In this document: positions 1 through 8,758 of the stretch, one piece after another
How positions within the stretch are numbered: the stretch's first letter is position 1
How the letters are laid out: every line of letters starts with the position of its first letter
Origin: Geobacillus vulcani PSS1
Lineage (GTDB): Bacteria > Bacillota > Bacilli > Bacillales > Anoxybacillaceae
DNA: 64,000 nucleotides
Assembly (NCBI RefSeq): GCF_000733845.1
Contig: NZ_JPOI01000001.1
Span: forward strand, 1,713,501 to 1,777,500
Direction of reading: 5' to 3'
Position numbers and translations under genes: made by a program
Notes under the pieces: model-generated
What the model was told of the DNA's origin: nothing
The model's input: only the letters and a program-made list of their open reading frames with translations
Database searches by the model: none

Positions 1-669
<669 letters not shown>

Positions 670-701
670 TGGACCCCCCGCCTTGGCGGCGGTCCGATGC
701 G

Positions 702-785
702 AAGCGCGCTGCCCGCGCTATGGCCTTTGCGATCCGCACAAACGGATCGGGCCACGGCGCGGGTGTGGCGCTTTTTCTTTTTTTC
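702..785 (+). terminator. Long imperfect hairpin and T-tract after gapB
   Basis: Arms starting AAGCGC near 702 and ending GGCGCT near 771 can fold into a long imperfect stem (also GCCCGCGC with GGCGCGGG), followed by a run of T at 771-785. A second small stem, CCGCC/GGCGG, lies just before it. Consistent with rho-independent termination of gapB. Confidence 0.6.
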
Positions 786-809
786 ATGCAAAAAAATTAA
801 AAAAGCCTG

Positions 810-838
810 TTGCAAAAAAAACCTAAACAAAGTATACT
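810..838 (+). promoter_or_regulatory. SigA-type promoter for speD
   Basis: TTGCAA at 810-815 and TATACT at 833-838 with a 17-base spacer. Transcription would start near 845, leaving a leader of about 155 bases before the speD start. Confidence 0.75.
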
Positions 839-844
839 ATGTCT

Positions 845-1000
845 CGTGAACTTCTTAACGGCAAGGGTAATGTGACTACTTAAAGGGTTAGGACCTCTTA
901 GGACTAACTTTCCCCCGTGGTAGTTATACATGCCATTTTGCAGCTCACTTTCTGTTTTTTTATTTGTTTGAGAAAATTGGTTAAAAGGGGGATTCTTTTC
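845..1000 (+). promoter_or_regulatory. Long, probably structured 5' leader of speD
   Basis: The expected transcript has about 155 bases before the start codon, far longer than needed for a ribosome site. It contains a clear hairpin at about 887-910 (GTTAG pairing with CTAAC and an inner CCT/AGG stem), flanked by GGG and CCCCC runs that could close it further. No T-tract terminator follows, so a control on translation or RNA stability is more likely than attenuation. I do not recognise it as a named riboswitch class. A polyamine or S-adenosylmethionine response would fit the gene, but that is inference. Confidence 0.4.
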
Positions 1001-1375
1001 ATGGACACGATGGGTCGTCACGTTATCTCGGAACTTTGGGGATGCGACTTTGACAAACTGAATGATATGGATTTTATTGAAAAAACGTTCGTTGACGCCG
1101 CGTTAAAGTCGGGAGCGGAGATTCGTGAAGTGGCGTTCCATAAATTCGCTCCGCAAGGCGTAAGCGGAGTTGTCATTATTTCGGAATCGCATTTGACGAT
1201 TCATACGTTTCCCGAACACGGCTATGCGAGCATTGATGTGTATACATGCGGCCATTTAGACCCGACGATTGCCGCCGATTACATTGCCGAAATGCTGGGC
1301 GCGCAAACGCGGGAAACGATTGAACTTCCGCGCGGCATGCGCCCGATCGAAGTGAAAAAGGCGCAGGCGCTGTAA
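1001..1375 (+). CDS. speD: S-adenosylmethionine decarboxylase proenzyme
   Basis: Makes decarboxylated S-adenosylmethionine, the aminopropyl donor for spermidine synthesis. The 124-residue product is typical of the short prokaryotic class. The self-cleavage site is visible as [15 protein letters not shown]: chain cleavage is expected before Ser63, which becomes the pyruvoyl group; His68 and Cys83 match the processing and proton-donor residues of the family. The frame stays open upstream to 917, but ATG 1001 is chosen because AAAAGGGGG precedes it by a good distance and the family starts here. It has its own promoter and long leader and is followed by its own terminator, so it is probably monocistronic. 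Order after gapB matches Bacillus subtilis. Confidence 0.95.
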   Translation: MDTMGRHVISELWGCDFDKLNDMDFIEKTFVDAALKSGAEIREVAFHKFAPQGVSGVVIISESHLTIHTFPEHGYASIDVYTCGHLDPTIAADYIAEMLGAQTRETIELPRGMRPIEVKKAQAL

Positions 1376-1395
1376 TGGAATAAGGATGGAACCAA

Positions 1396-1426
1396 AAGGA
1401 GCGTAAGCGAGACGCTCCTTTTTTTG
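1396..1426 (+). terminator. Rho-independent terminator of speD
   Basis: Perfect stem AAGGAGCGT/ACGCTCCTT with a 7-base loop followed by seven T. Confidence 0.9.
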
Positions 1427-1501
1427 CGTCCTTGGCGGTGCAACGGCGGCGAAAATCATGGTATGATGGAAGAAAAAGAATGACTTTAGGGAGACGTGGC
1501 C

Positions 1502-1900
1502 ATGAGCATGTGGAAAACACTGAAATACGCCTTCACAAACCATTGTGAAACGCGGGAAAATCATGAAGACGAAGAGCTAAGGAGCCATTATTACAAAGCG
1601 ACGAACCGCGCCGTCATCGATGCGGTCAAAGAGCTGCTCTCGTCGTTGCCCGGCGCCGAGCTCGTTTCTGTTTCCGAAGAGCGCGGTGAAATTTGTGCGC
1701 AAACAAGGCGCGGCAAAAAGTTGTTCATCGTCGCTACCGTCATTTCTGTGCGGCCGTTTGAAACGGCAGTCGACTTTTCCGTGACGACGGAGACGAAGCT
1801 ATTGCCGTTTGATTTTGGGCATAGCCGAGCGGTCATTCTCGATTTGTATCGGAAGCTCAACGCCCGCTTGCCATATATCGGTTCTGGACTGAACAGCTAA
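1502..1900 (+). CDS. Conserved hypothetical cytosolic protein (132 aa)
   Basis: Not assigned to a characterised family. The product is a soluble, mixed-charge protein of 132 residues with no signal peptide or membrane segment; the N-terminal third (about 1-50) is rich in charged residues and predicted helical, and the remainder has alternating hydrophobic residues like a small alpha/beta fold. A GTG at 1496 is in frame, but AGGGAG at 1488-1493 sits only 2 bases from it and 8 bases from ATG 1502, so ATG 1502 is preferred. It lies alone between the speD terminator and the nrdR promoter. Role unknown. Confidence 0.7.
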   Translation: MSMWKTLKYAFTNHCETRENHEDEELRSHYYKATNRAVIDAVKELLSSLPGAELVSVSEERGEICAQTRRGKKLFIVATVISVRPFETAVDFSVTTETKLLPFDFGHSRAVILDLYRKLNARLPYIGSGLNS

Positions 1901-1907
1901 CTCTATC

Positions 1908-1936
1908 TTGTCTGCTTTCGTCCATTCCGGTATGAT
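1908..1936 (+). promoter_or_regulatory. SigA-type promoter for nrdR
   Basis: TTGTCT at 1908-1913 and TATGAT at 1931-1936 with a 17-base spacer; start of transcription expected near 1943, 25 bases before the ATG. I saw no obvious NrdR box pair in this short stretch. Confidence 0.7.
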
Positions 1937-1967
1937 AGAGAATAAGAAAATCAACGGAGTGGATGTT

Positions 1968-2429
1968 ATGCGATGTCCTTCATGCCATCATCAAGGTACG
2001 CGCGTGCTTGACTCGCGCCCGGTTGAAGAGGGTCGTTCAATCCGCCGCCGCCGGGAGTGCGAACAGTGCCATTATCGGTTTACGACGTTTGAGAGAATCG
2101 AGGAGCCGCCGCTGATTGTCGTGAAAAAAGAAGGAACGCGCGAAGAATTCAGCCGGGAGAAAATTTTGCGCGGCTTGATCAAAGCGTGCGAGAAGCGGCC
2201 GGTGGCGCTCGAGGAGCTTGAAAAAGTGACGCAGGAAATCGAGCGAGAGCTGCGCAATCAAGGCGTTTCGGAAGTGAAAAGCGAAACGATCGGCGAAATG
2301 GTGATGGAGCGCCTATCACACATCGATGAGGTAGCTTATGTCCGCTTCGCTTCCGTCTATCGTCAGTTTAAAGATATTAATGTGTTCATTGAAGAACTGA
2401 AAGAGTTGATTAAAAAAGGGCAACGGTAA
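1968..2429 (+). CDS. nrdR: Transcriptional repressor NrdR
   Basis: Represses ribonucleotide reductase genes in response to (d)ATP. The 153-residue product has the N-terminal zinc ribbon with Cys3, Cys6, Cys31 and Cys34 followed by an ATP-cone domain (about 47-140) with the motif [20 protein letters not shown]. Start at ATG 1968 is set by CGGAGTGG just upstream and by the invariant MRCPxC beginning; the longer open frame from 1908 would include the promoter. It stands directly upstream of dnaB and dnaI, the conserved Bacillaceae order, which links nucleotide supply with replication initiation. A terminator-like hairpin directly follows the stop codon. Confidence 0.96.
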   Translation: MRCPSCHHQGTRVLDSRPVEEGRSIRRRRECEQCHYRFTTFERIEEPPLIVVKKEGTREEFSREKILRGLIKACEKRPVALEELEKVTQEIERELRNQGVSEVKSETIGEMVMERLSHIDEVAYVRFASVYRQFKDINVFIEELKELIKKGQR

Positions 2430-2465
2430 AAAGGGCTTTGGCATTAGGCGGCAAGCCCTTTTTTC
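2430..2465 (+). terminator. Terminator-like hairpin between nrdR and dnaB
   Basis: AAAGGGCTT at about 2430-2439 pairs with AAGCCCTTT at 2452-2460, followed by six T. It begins at the base after the nrdR stop codon. It may reduce read-through into dnaB rather than end the transcript, since I find no strong promoter before dnaB. Confidence 0.7.
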
Positions 2466-2533
2466 AACGTCTTTTCGGCAGGAAAGGGGAGAGCCGGTTT
2501 GAAACGAATAGGGCGGAATGGAAGGTCGGAGCG

Positions 2534-3919
2534 ATGCAACACCATTGGAAAGAGCTGATTGCTGTCGACCGTTATACCGTGCAAAGCCGTGGGGTGTTGC
2601 ATGAGGTGGACCGAAAAGTGCTGACGCTGCTTTACCAGCCGCTCATCGGCTGCCGCGCGTTGGCGCTTTATATGACGCTTTGGGGGGAGCTTGAGCTGCT
2701 TGACGGCCAGGAAGCGACCCATCATCGGCTCATGGCGCTCATGCAGTGCGGACTGCCGGACATTTACAGTGAACGGTTGAAACTCGAAGGAATCGGGCTG
2801 CTCAACACATACGTCCACGCTCCAGAGGCGGATGAACCGAAGCTGTTTCTTTATGAGCTGCGCCCGCCGTTGGCGCCAGACCAGTTTTTCCGCGATGAGA
2901 TGTTGAGCGCTTTTTTGCATCGGCAAGTCGGCCGTCACTTGTTTATTCAGCTGAGCAACTTTTTTGCCCGTCCGTCCATTGATGAAACGAAATTCACCCG
3001 AGTGACGCGGTCGTTTTCCGATGTGTTTTCGGCTGTGCCTGCTGAACAAATCGTCGCCGGCTTCAGCGAAGAAGCCGGGCCCGAGCTGCTTGAGGGGAAG
3101 GATCACATCGGGCGGGAGGAGTCGTCATATGTGCTCGATGATGATGTATTCGACTTTGAGCTGTTTTTTGCCGGCCTGTCCAAGCAGCTGGTGCCGCGCC
3201 GAGCTGTGACAGCAAAAGTGAAGGAAGCGATTAAAAAGCTGGCGTTTTTATACGGCATTCCGCCGCTGGAGATGCAAAAACTGGTTCTTGGCGTCATCGA
3301 TCCGGCCTATCATATCGATATTGACGCGTTGCGCCGAGCGGCGCGCGAATGGTATGAGCTCGAACATGGCGGTGTCGAGCCGCGTCTCGTGGAACGAGTG
3401 CAGCCGCTCGCCTATCGGACGTTGGAAAACATCGAACCGCGCACAAAAGAGGAGCAACTAATGAAACAGCTGGAAACGATTTCCCCACGCCAGCTGCTCA
3501 AGGAAATTTCAGGCGGCGTTGAGCCGTCGCTCGCTGATTTGCAGCTGATCGAAGATGTGATGTTTAAGCAGCAGCTGCTCCCGGGAGTTGTGAACGTGCT
3601 CATTTATTACGTCATGCTCCGGACGAATATGAAGCTGTCGAAAAAGTACGTAGAAAAAATCGCCAGCCATTGGGCGCGCAAGAAAGTGAAAACGGTGAAG
3701 GAAGCAATGGAACTGGCGAAAGAAGAGGCGAAAACATACCAAAACTGGGCGAACGAAAAGGAAAAAGGGACGAGGGCGGTGCGCAAAGTCGTGCGCACGG
3801 AAATCGTCCCCGACTGGCTGAACATGGATTACAGCCAGCCGGAGAATGATGATTTTGATGTCGAACAGGCGCGCAAAGAGCTGGAGGAACGGCTGAAAAA
3901 ATACCGTGATGAATCATAG
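2534..3919 (+). CDS. dnaB: Replication initiation and membrane attachment protein DnaB
   Basis: Acts with DnaD and DnaI to load the replicative helicase (DnaC in Bacillus) at oriC and at restarted forks, and helps attach the origin to the membrane. The 461-residue product begins MQHHWKELIAVDRYTVQSRG, matching the family start; LYQPLIGCRALALYMTLW near residues 30-48 is a typical N-terminal helical motif, and the C-terminal half carries a DnaB/DnaD-type domain ending YxxWAxEKE-like near 400. The frame is open from a TTG at 2438, but that codon lies inside the terminator hairpin after nrdR, so ATG 2534 (preceded by AAGGTCGGAG) is chosen. Followed by dnaI 11 bases downstream. Confidence 0.93.
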   Translation: MQHHWKELIAVDRYTVQSRGVLHEVDRKVLTLLYQPLIGCRALALYMTLWGELELLDGQEATHHRLMALMQCGLPDIYSERLKLEGIGLLNTYVHAPEADEPKLFLYELRPPLAPDQFFRDEMLSAFLHRQVGRHLFIQLSNFFARPSIDETKFTRVTRSFSDVFSAVPAEQIVAGFSEEAGPELLEGKDHIGREESSYVLDDDVFDFELFFAGLSKQLVPRRAVTAKVKEAIKKLAFLYGIPPLEMQKLVLGVIDPAYHIDIDALRRAAREWYELEHGGVEPRLVERVQPLAYRTLENIEPRTKEEQLMKQLETISPRQLLKEISGGVEPSLADLQLIEDVMFKQQLLPGVVNVLIYYVMLRTNMKLSKKYVEKIASHWARKKVKTVKEAMELAKEEAKTYQNWANEKEKGTRAVRKVVRTEIVPDWLNMDYSQPENDDFDVEQARKELEERLKKYRDES

Positions 3920-3930
3920 AGGGAAAAGCC

Positions 3931-4872
3931 ATGGAACGAGTAAACCACCTGTTGCAGCGGTTGCTTGGCAATCAACGGTTTAAACAACGCTACGAACAAA
4001 TGAAACGCTACATTTTGGAGCATCCGGACGTGCAGCCGTTTTTGCGGGCGCACGAACGGCAATTGTCGGCCGATGCAGTTGACCGCAGCTTGATGAAGCT
4101 GCATGAATTCATCGAGCAGCACGGGAATTGCCGCCAATGTCCGGGGCTCGAGCGGTGCCCGAACATGCTGCAAGGGTATCGGCCGAACTTGGTGATCAGC
4201 AGCGGCCGGATTGAGATTGAGTATGACCGCTGCCCAAAAAAAGTGCAATACGACGAGAGGAAGCGGCAAGAGTCGCTCATTCAAAGCATGTTCATGCCGC
4301 GTGAAATTTTGCGTGCTTCGCTCTCTGACGTTGATCTCAATGACGATGGACGGATCAAAGCGATCCGATTTGCCGAGCGGTTTGTGTCGGAATATGAGCC
4401 AGGGAAAAAAATGAAAGGCTTGTATTTGCACGGATCGTTTGGGGTGGGCAAGACGTATTTGCTCGCCGCGATCGCCAACGAGTTGGCGAAGCGGAACGTC
4501 CCGTCGCTGATCGTCTACGTGCCCGAGCTGTTTCGTGAGATGAAACATTCGCTTCAAGACCAGACGATGAACGAAAAGCTCGATTATATCAAAAAAGTGC
4601 CGGTGCTGATGCTCGATGACCTCGGGGCGGAGGCGATGTCAAGCTGGGTGCGCGATGATGTGCTCGGCCCGATCTTGCAATACCGGATGTTTGAAAACTT
4701 GCCGACGTTTTTCACGTCGAACTTTAATATGCAGCAGCTTTCCCACCATTTAACGTATTCGCAGCGCGGCGAAGAAGAGAAGGTGAAGGCGGCGCGCATT
4801 ATGGAACGAATCCGCTATTTGGCCTATCCGATTGAAATCACCGGGCCGAACCGCCGCGAGCAAAATATATAA
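3931..4872 (+). CDS. dnaI: Primosomal protein DnaI (helicase loader ATPase)
   Basis: AAA+ ATPase that loads the replicative helicase ring onto DNA. The 313-residue product has an N-terminal helicase-binding part with candidate zinc ligands Cys67, Cys70, Cys76 and Cys101, then the ATPase domain: Walker A GSFGVGKT at 168-175, Walker B VLMLDDLGAE near 224-233, and the sensor motif TFFTSNF. Length matches the Bacillus protein (311). The ribosome site GAGGG lies before ATG 3931 and the gene follows dnaB by 11 bases, so the two are translated from one message. The operon appears to end here; a 620-base non-coding stretch follows. Confidence 0.96.
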   Translation: MERVNHLLQRLLGNQRFKQRYEQMKRYILEHPDVQPFLRAHERQLSADAVDRSLMKLHEFIEQHGNCRQCPGLERCPNMLQGYRPNLVISSGRIEIEYDRCPKKVQYDERKRQESLIQSMFMPREILRASLSDVDLNDDGRIKAIRFAERFVSEYEPGKKMKGLYLHGSFGVGKTYLLAAIANELAKRNVPSLIVYVPELFREMKHSLQDQTMNEKLDYIKKVPVLMLDDLGAEAMSSWVRDDVLGPILQYRMFENLPTFFTSNFNMQQLSHHLTYSQRGEEEKVKAARIMERIRYLAYPIEITGPNRREQNI

Positions 4873-5072
4873 AGGCGATTTGAAACGTTATCGTTTGCAC
4901 AGACATGTTGATGAACCAATAAAAACGATATAGACTCCCATGACGGAAAAAATTGGTCACCAATGGAAGGATGAAAATATCCCTCTATATTTTGCCCATT
5001 TTCGAATTCGGGTATTTTCAGCATAGATGCTATTTGAAGTGTTCCCATTTGGAGTTTTTACCGAGGATTTAA

Positions 5073-5177
5073 TCGACTGTCGGGCGACCGAACCACGCCG
5101 CCTCCAGACCCATCGATGGGGCTGTGAAGCGGGCGGTTGCTCGGTCTTCCAAGCCACAGGCCTGCTTCGACAGTCGA
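5073..5177. repeat. Nested inverted repeat, about 105 bp
   Basis: Outer arms TCGACTGTCG (5073-5082) and CGACAGTCGA (5168-5177) are a perfect 10-bp inverted repeat. Inside, GACCGA pairs with TCGGTC, AACC/CCGCC elements face GGGCGGTT, and the centre holds the perfect palindrome CCCATCGATGGG. It could fold into a long RNA stem on either strand or be the remnant of a palindromic mobile element. No T-tract and no clear promoter are next to it. Confidence 0.5.
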
Positions 5178-5355
5178 AAATGGACCAATCGCTTTTCCGT
5201 CAAGGATGTGTTCAACTTCTTCATTGCATCTATATAACTTTTCTGCTGCAGCCGGCAAGCGGTTCGTTTGTCGACAGGGACGGGATAAAAAGGGGAATTT
5301 CCTTATAAACCAAACACAACACATATTGTTTTATGCCTGTATACGGTAATAAGAA

Positions 5356-5384
5356 AGGGGGCCCCGATTCGTTTGGGGCCCCCT
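5356..5384. terminator. Strong GC hairpin upstream of ytxC
   Basis: AGGGGGCCCC and GGGGCCCCCT form a perfect 10-bp stem with a 9-base loop. On the plus strand no T-tract follows; on the minus strand TTTCTTATT follows, so it is better as a minus-strand terminator, though no minus-strand gene is evident here. May act as a weak bidirectional terminator. Confidence 0.45.
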
Positions 5385-5494
5385 CCTCGAACAATCAACT
5401 CCGCCAAGCTTTGTGCTTTTTTAGTCTAAATGGCCGGTTGTCCCCATATATATAAACCAAGCATTCCTTTCGAACCAAAGGGGGGGGACGGCGG

Positions 5495-6373
5495 GTGATC
5501 GAAATCCATTTCGACGAGGCAAGCGAGGCGGAAAAACTGTTTTGGCTGTTGCATCACCGGCCGCAACCGGATGACAGTCCGCTGTTTCATGCCGCCTATG
5601 ATGGGAAGAAAACGGTGGCCGTTTACATACACGGCGAAGAGAAATATGTGCTTGAGTCGCATATCGTCCCAGCGATGACCGCATTTATGCAGGAGGTGAT
5701 GGAAGACCGGCTGCTGCTATCCATCATTGCCAATGTTTTTTATTTCCGCGATGTCGAAGAACAGCAGCAAATTTTGGCCCTCGCTCATTCGTTTTTGGAC
5801 GGCGAGCGGCGCGATTACCGGAAAAGCGCGGCGTTTGCCGCCTCGCGCACCGCGATGTTGCGCGACGCTTTCGCCTCCTTTTTGCGCGACGGCTTGTCGT
5901 TTTCGTTTTCTTCGTTCGTTACGTTCCGGTTGAAGCCGTATATGGAGCGCCTCCAACATTATGTCGAGCTGGCGATCGATGAATACAAGCTGGAGCAGGA
6001 GTATCAAAATTTTGTGCAAATGCTGCGCGACTGCCTGGCTGGCCGGGCGCCGCAATGGCCGCGCCTGTATTTGGTGCACGATCCGCCGCACTTCGTGTTT
6101 TACGACAGCGAGCAGCGGGAGCTGTCGACGGCGGAAGTGAGACAGTTGATCGATCGCCATCTCGTGTTCAGCCAGCCGATGTATATTGATGCATCGGTGC
6201 TTGCTCCGCTTGTCTCGCTTGCTCCGGCGGAAATTGAGCTGTACACCGATCATCCGGATGATGGCATGGTACAGACGCTGCAAAACGTGTTTCAAGAACG
6301 GCTGACGGTCTGCCGCCGCGCCGATTTTTCCCGCTTGTTTGCCGCCAACGCTGGAAATGGAGGAGAAGCTTGA
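5495..6373 (+). CDS. ytxC: YtxC-like sporulation-associated protein
   Basis: The 292-residue product matches the YtxC family by size, position and overall character: it stands directly before thrS, as ytxC does in Bacillus subtilis. The biochemical role is unknown; the family is confined to endospore formers. The sequence shows no signal peptide or membrane segment; the middle (about 90-200) is helical with the motif SFSSFVTFRLKPYMERLQHYVELAIDEYKLEQEYQ cut here as FRLKPYMERLQHYVELAID. The start is a GTG at 5495 preceded by a run of seven G (GGGGGGG) as ribosome site. The stop overlaps the promoter of the thrS leader. Confidence 0.8.
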   Translation: MIEIHFDEASEAEKLFWLLHHRPQPDDSPLFHAAYDGKKTVAVYIHGEEKYVLESHIVPAMTAFMQEVMEDRLLLSIIANVFYFRDVEEQQQILALAHSFLDGERRDYRKSAAFAASRTAMLRDAFASFLRDGLSFSFSSFVTFRLKPYMERLQHYVELAIDEYKLEQEYQNFVQMLRDCLAGRAPQWPRLYLVHDPPHFVFYDSEQRELSTAEVRQLIDRHLVFSQPMYIDASVLAPLVSLAPAEIELYTDHPDDGMVQTLQNVFQERLTVCRRADFSRLFAANAGNGGEA

Positions 6374-6398
6374 TTTTTCCTGCTGTTTTCGCTATAAT
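6370..6398 (+). promoter_or_regulatory. SigA-type promoter for the thrS leader
   Basis: TTGATT at 6370-6375 and TATAAT at 6393-6398, spacer 17. It overlaps the last codons of ytxC. Confidence 0.85.
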
Positions 6399-6404
6399 GT
6401 CGTC

Positions 6405-6665
6405 ATGAATATGGATGAATACAAGCGATGACGAGGACATGGGCGCATTTTTACGGTTTCCAGAGAGGGAAGGCAGCGGCTGGAACCTTCCTAACACGAA
6501 AAGTGCGCTTACCCCCTCAGAGCTGCGGCAGCGAACGCTACGCCCAGTAGTTGCCGCCGGCGGACGGCCGTTATCGTTGTTGAGCCATGGCGTTGTTTTG
6601 CCATGGGAAGAAGGGTGGAACCACGATGAAAACTCGTCCCTTTCGGAGGGAGGAGTTTTTTTCTT
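6405..6665 (+). promoter_or_regulatory. T-box leader of thrS (threonine)
   Basis: The T-box core AAGGGTGGAACCACGA lies at 6611-6626, and a terminator (AACTCGTCCC / GGGAGGAGTT with following T) at 6630-6665. In stem I, GCGCATTTT (about 6447) pairs with AAAAGTGCGC (about 6499-6508); the specifier loop right after contains ACC at 6511-6513, a threonine codon. The AGAGAGG-type distal bulge and the GATGA K-turn region are also present. Uncharged threonyl-tRNA would stabilise the antiterminator and permit thrS transcription. The specifier assignment is by position and is inference. Confidence 0.9.
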
Positions 6666-6698
6666 TTTCATCATCATGATAAAGGAGAGTGATTGCCG

Positions 6699-8633
6699 AT
6701 GCCAGACGTCATTCGCATTACGTTCCCAGACGGGGCGGAAAAGGAGTTTCCAAAGGGGACGACGACGGAAGACATCGCTGCCTCGATCAGCTCGGGGCTG
6801 AAGAAAAAAGCGATCGCTGGAAAATGGAACGGCCGGTTCGTTGATTTGCGCACGCCGCTTCACGAAGACGGTGAACTGGTCATTATTACTCAAGACATGC
6901 CGGAAGCGCTTGACATTTTGCGCCATAGCGCTGCCCATTTAATGGCGCAGGCCATCAAGCGGCTGTACGGCAACGTCAAGCTCGGCGTCGGCCCGGTCAT
7001 TGAAAACGGCTTTTACTATGATATCGACATGGAGCATAAGCTGGCGCCAGACGATCTTCCAAAAATCGAAGCGGAAATGCGCAACATTGTCAAAGAAAAT
7101 CTCGAGATCGTCCGCAAAGAAGTGAGCCGCGAAGAAGCCATCCGGCGGTATGAAGAAATCGGCGATGAGTTGAAGCTCGAGTTGATCCGCGATATTCCGG
7201 AAGGCGAGACGATTTCCATTTACGAGCAAGGCGAGTTTTTCGACCTTTGCCGCGGCGTGCACGTGCCGTCGACCGGCAAAATCAAAGAGTTTAAGCTGCT
7301 CAGCATCTCGGGCGCCTACTGGCGCGGCGACAGCAGCAACAAAATGCTGCAGCGCATCTATGGCACGGCCTTTTTCAAAAAAGAAGATTTGGATCATTAT
7401 TTGCACTTGCTTGAAGAAGCGAAAGAGCGCGACCACCGCAAACTCGGCAAAGAGCTCGAGCTGTTTATGACGTCGCAGCAAGTCGGACAAGGGCTGCCGC
7501 TTTGGCTGCCGAAAGGAGCGACGATCCGCCGCATCATTGAACGGTACATCGTCGATAAAGAAGTGGCGCTCGGGTATGATCATGTCTACACGCCGGTGCT
7601 CGGCAGCGTCGAGCTGTACAAAACATCGGGCCATTGGGACCATTACAAAGAAAACATGTTCCCGCCGATGGAGATGGACAATGAACAGCTCGTGCTGCGG
7701 CCGATGAACTGCCCGCATCACATGATGATTTACAAAAGCAAGCTGCACAGCTACCGCGAGCTGCCGATCCGCATCGCCGAATTGGGCACGATGCACCGCT
7801 ATGAAATGTCGGGCGCTCTCACCGGACTGCAGCGCGTCCGCGGCATGACGCTCAATGACGCTCATATTTTCGTGCGCCCGGATCAAATCAAAGACGAGTT
7901 CAAACGCGTCGTGAACTTGATTTTGGAAGTCTATAAGGATTTTGGCATTCAGGAATACTCGTTCCGTTTGTCATACCGCGATCCGCATGACAAGGAAAAA
8001 TATTACGACGACGATGAAATGTGGGAAAAAGCGCAGCGCATGCTTCGCGAAGCGATGGACGAGCTCGGCCTCGACTACTATGAGGCTGAGGGGGAAGCGG
8101 CGTTTTACGGGCCGAAGCTCGATGTGCAAGTGCGCACGGCGCTCGGCAAAGACGAAACGCTCTCAACGGTGCAGCTTGACTTCCTCTTGCCGGAGCGCTT
8201 TGATTTGACGTACATCGGCGAAGACGGAAAGCCGCATCGCCCTGTCGTCATCCACCGCGGCGTCGTTTCGACAATGGAGCGGTTTGTCGCCTTCTTGATC
8301 GAAGAATACAAAGGCGCGTTCCCGACGTGGCTCGCCCCGGTGCAGGTGAAAGTGATTCCGGTGTCGCCGGAAGCGCATCTTGACTATGCGTATGACGTGC
8401 ATCGGACCCTGAAAGAACACGGATTCCGCGTCGAAGTCGACGAGCGCGATGAAAAAATCGGCTATAAAATCCGCGAGGCGCAAATGCAAAAAATCCCGTA
8501 CATGCTCGTTGTCGGCGATAAAGAAGTGTCTGAACGAGCGGTCAATGTCCGCCGCTATGGCGAAAAAGAGAGCCGGACGATGGGGCTTGATGATTTTATC
8601 TCTTCCCTGCGTGAGGAAGTCCGGCGAAAATAG
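6699..8633 (+). CDS. thrS: Threonyl-tRNA synthetase
   Basis: Charges tRNA-Thr; class II aminoacyl-tRNA synthetase of 644 residues. Domains in order: N-terminal TGS (about 1-62, [11 protein letters not shown]), the editing domain with [10 protein letters not shown], the catalytic domain with motif 2 region RPMNCPHHM (zinc-ligand Cys) and [10 protein letters not shown], and the C-terminal anticodon-binding domain ending [14 protein letters not shown]. Both a TTG at 6693 and ATG 6699 are in frame; AAAGGAGAG at 6681-6689 is 9 bases from ATG 6699 and only 3 from the TTG, so the ATG is chosen. Controlled by the T-box upstream and closed by a strong terminator. Confidence 0.98.
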   Translation: MPDVIRITFPDGAEKEFPKGTTTEDIAASISSGLKKKAIAGKWNGRFVDLRTPLHEDGELVIITQDMPEALDILRHSAAHLMAQAIKRLYGNVKLGVGPVIENGFYYDIDMEHKLAPDDLPKIEAEMRNIVKENLEIVRKEVSREEAIRRYEEIGDELKLELIRDIPEGETISIYEQGEFFDLCRGVHVPSTGKIKEFKLLSISGAYWRGDSSNKMLQRIYGTAFFKKEDLDHYLHLLEEAKERDHRKLGKELELFMTSQQVGQGLPLWLPKGATIRRIIERYIVDKEVALGYDHVYTPVLGSVELYKTSGHWDHYKENMFPPMEMDNEQLVLRPMNCPHHMMIYKSKLHSYRELPIRIAELGTMHRYEMSGALTGLQRVRGMTLNDAHIFVRPDQIKDEFKRVVNLILEVYKDFGIQEYSFRLSYRDPHDKEKYYDDDEMWEKAQRMLREAMDELGLDYYEAEGEAAFYGPKLDVQVRTALGKDETLSTVQLDFLLPERFDLTYIGEDGKPHRPVVIHRGVVSTMERFVAFLIEEYKGAFPTWLAPVQVKVIPVSPEAHLDYAYDVHRTLKEHGFRVEVDERDEKIGYKIREAQMQKIPYMLVVGDKEVSERAVNVRRYGEKESRTMGLDDFISSLREEVRRK

Positions 8634-8638
8634 AGAAA

Positions 8639-8678
8639 CAAACACCCGTGAATTTCAACCTTCACGGGTGTTTTTGTT
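8639..8678 (+). terminator. Rho-independent terminator of thrS
   Basis: AAACACCCGTGAA and TTCACGGGTGTTTTT form a 12-bp stem with an 8-base loop and T-tract. Confidence 0.95.
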
Positions 8679-8758
8679 GGTTATATATCGTTTTTTCATG
8701 ATCGGTCGAACCCCTAAGGCCTGAGTCGGGTCATGAAATGGGGGAAATGCCCCCTGAT

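Larger units (their letters stand above)
4873..5494. other. Non-coding stretch between dnaI and ytxC
   Basis: No gene is supported in these 620 bases: short open frames on both strands lack ribosome sites and recognisable motifs. Two structured parts stand out: a nested inverted repeat at 5073-5177 and a strong GC hairpin at 5356-5384, both listed separately. The rest (4880-5060 and 5180-5345) is A+T-richer and unremarkable, possibly degenerate remnant DNA. Confidence 0.5.

Noticed and set aside
917..1000. Upstream extension of speD from GTG/ATG-like codons at 917
   Set aside because: It lies in the leader; family N-terminus and ribosome site fix ATG 1001.
2438..2533. Longer dnaB starting at TTG 2438
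   Set aside because: The codon lies inside the terminator hairpin after nrdR and the extra residues are not part of the family N-terminus.
5027..5324. Overlapping open frames of 88-93 codons on both strands in the dnaI-ytxC gap
   Set aside because: No ribosome site, no recognisable motif, and they overlap each other across the nested inverted repeat.
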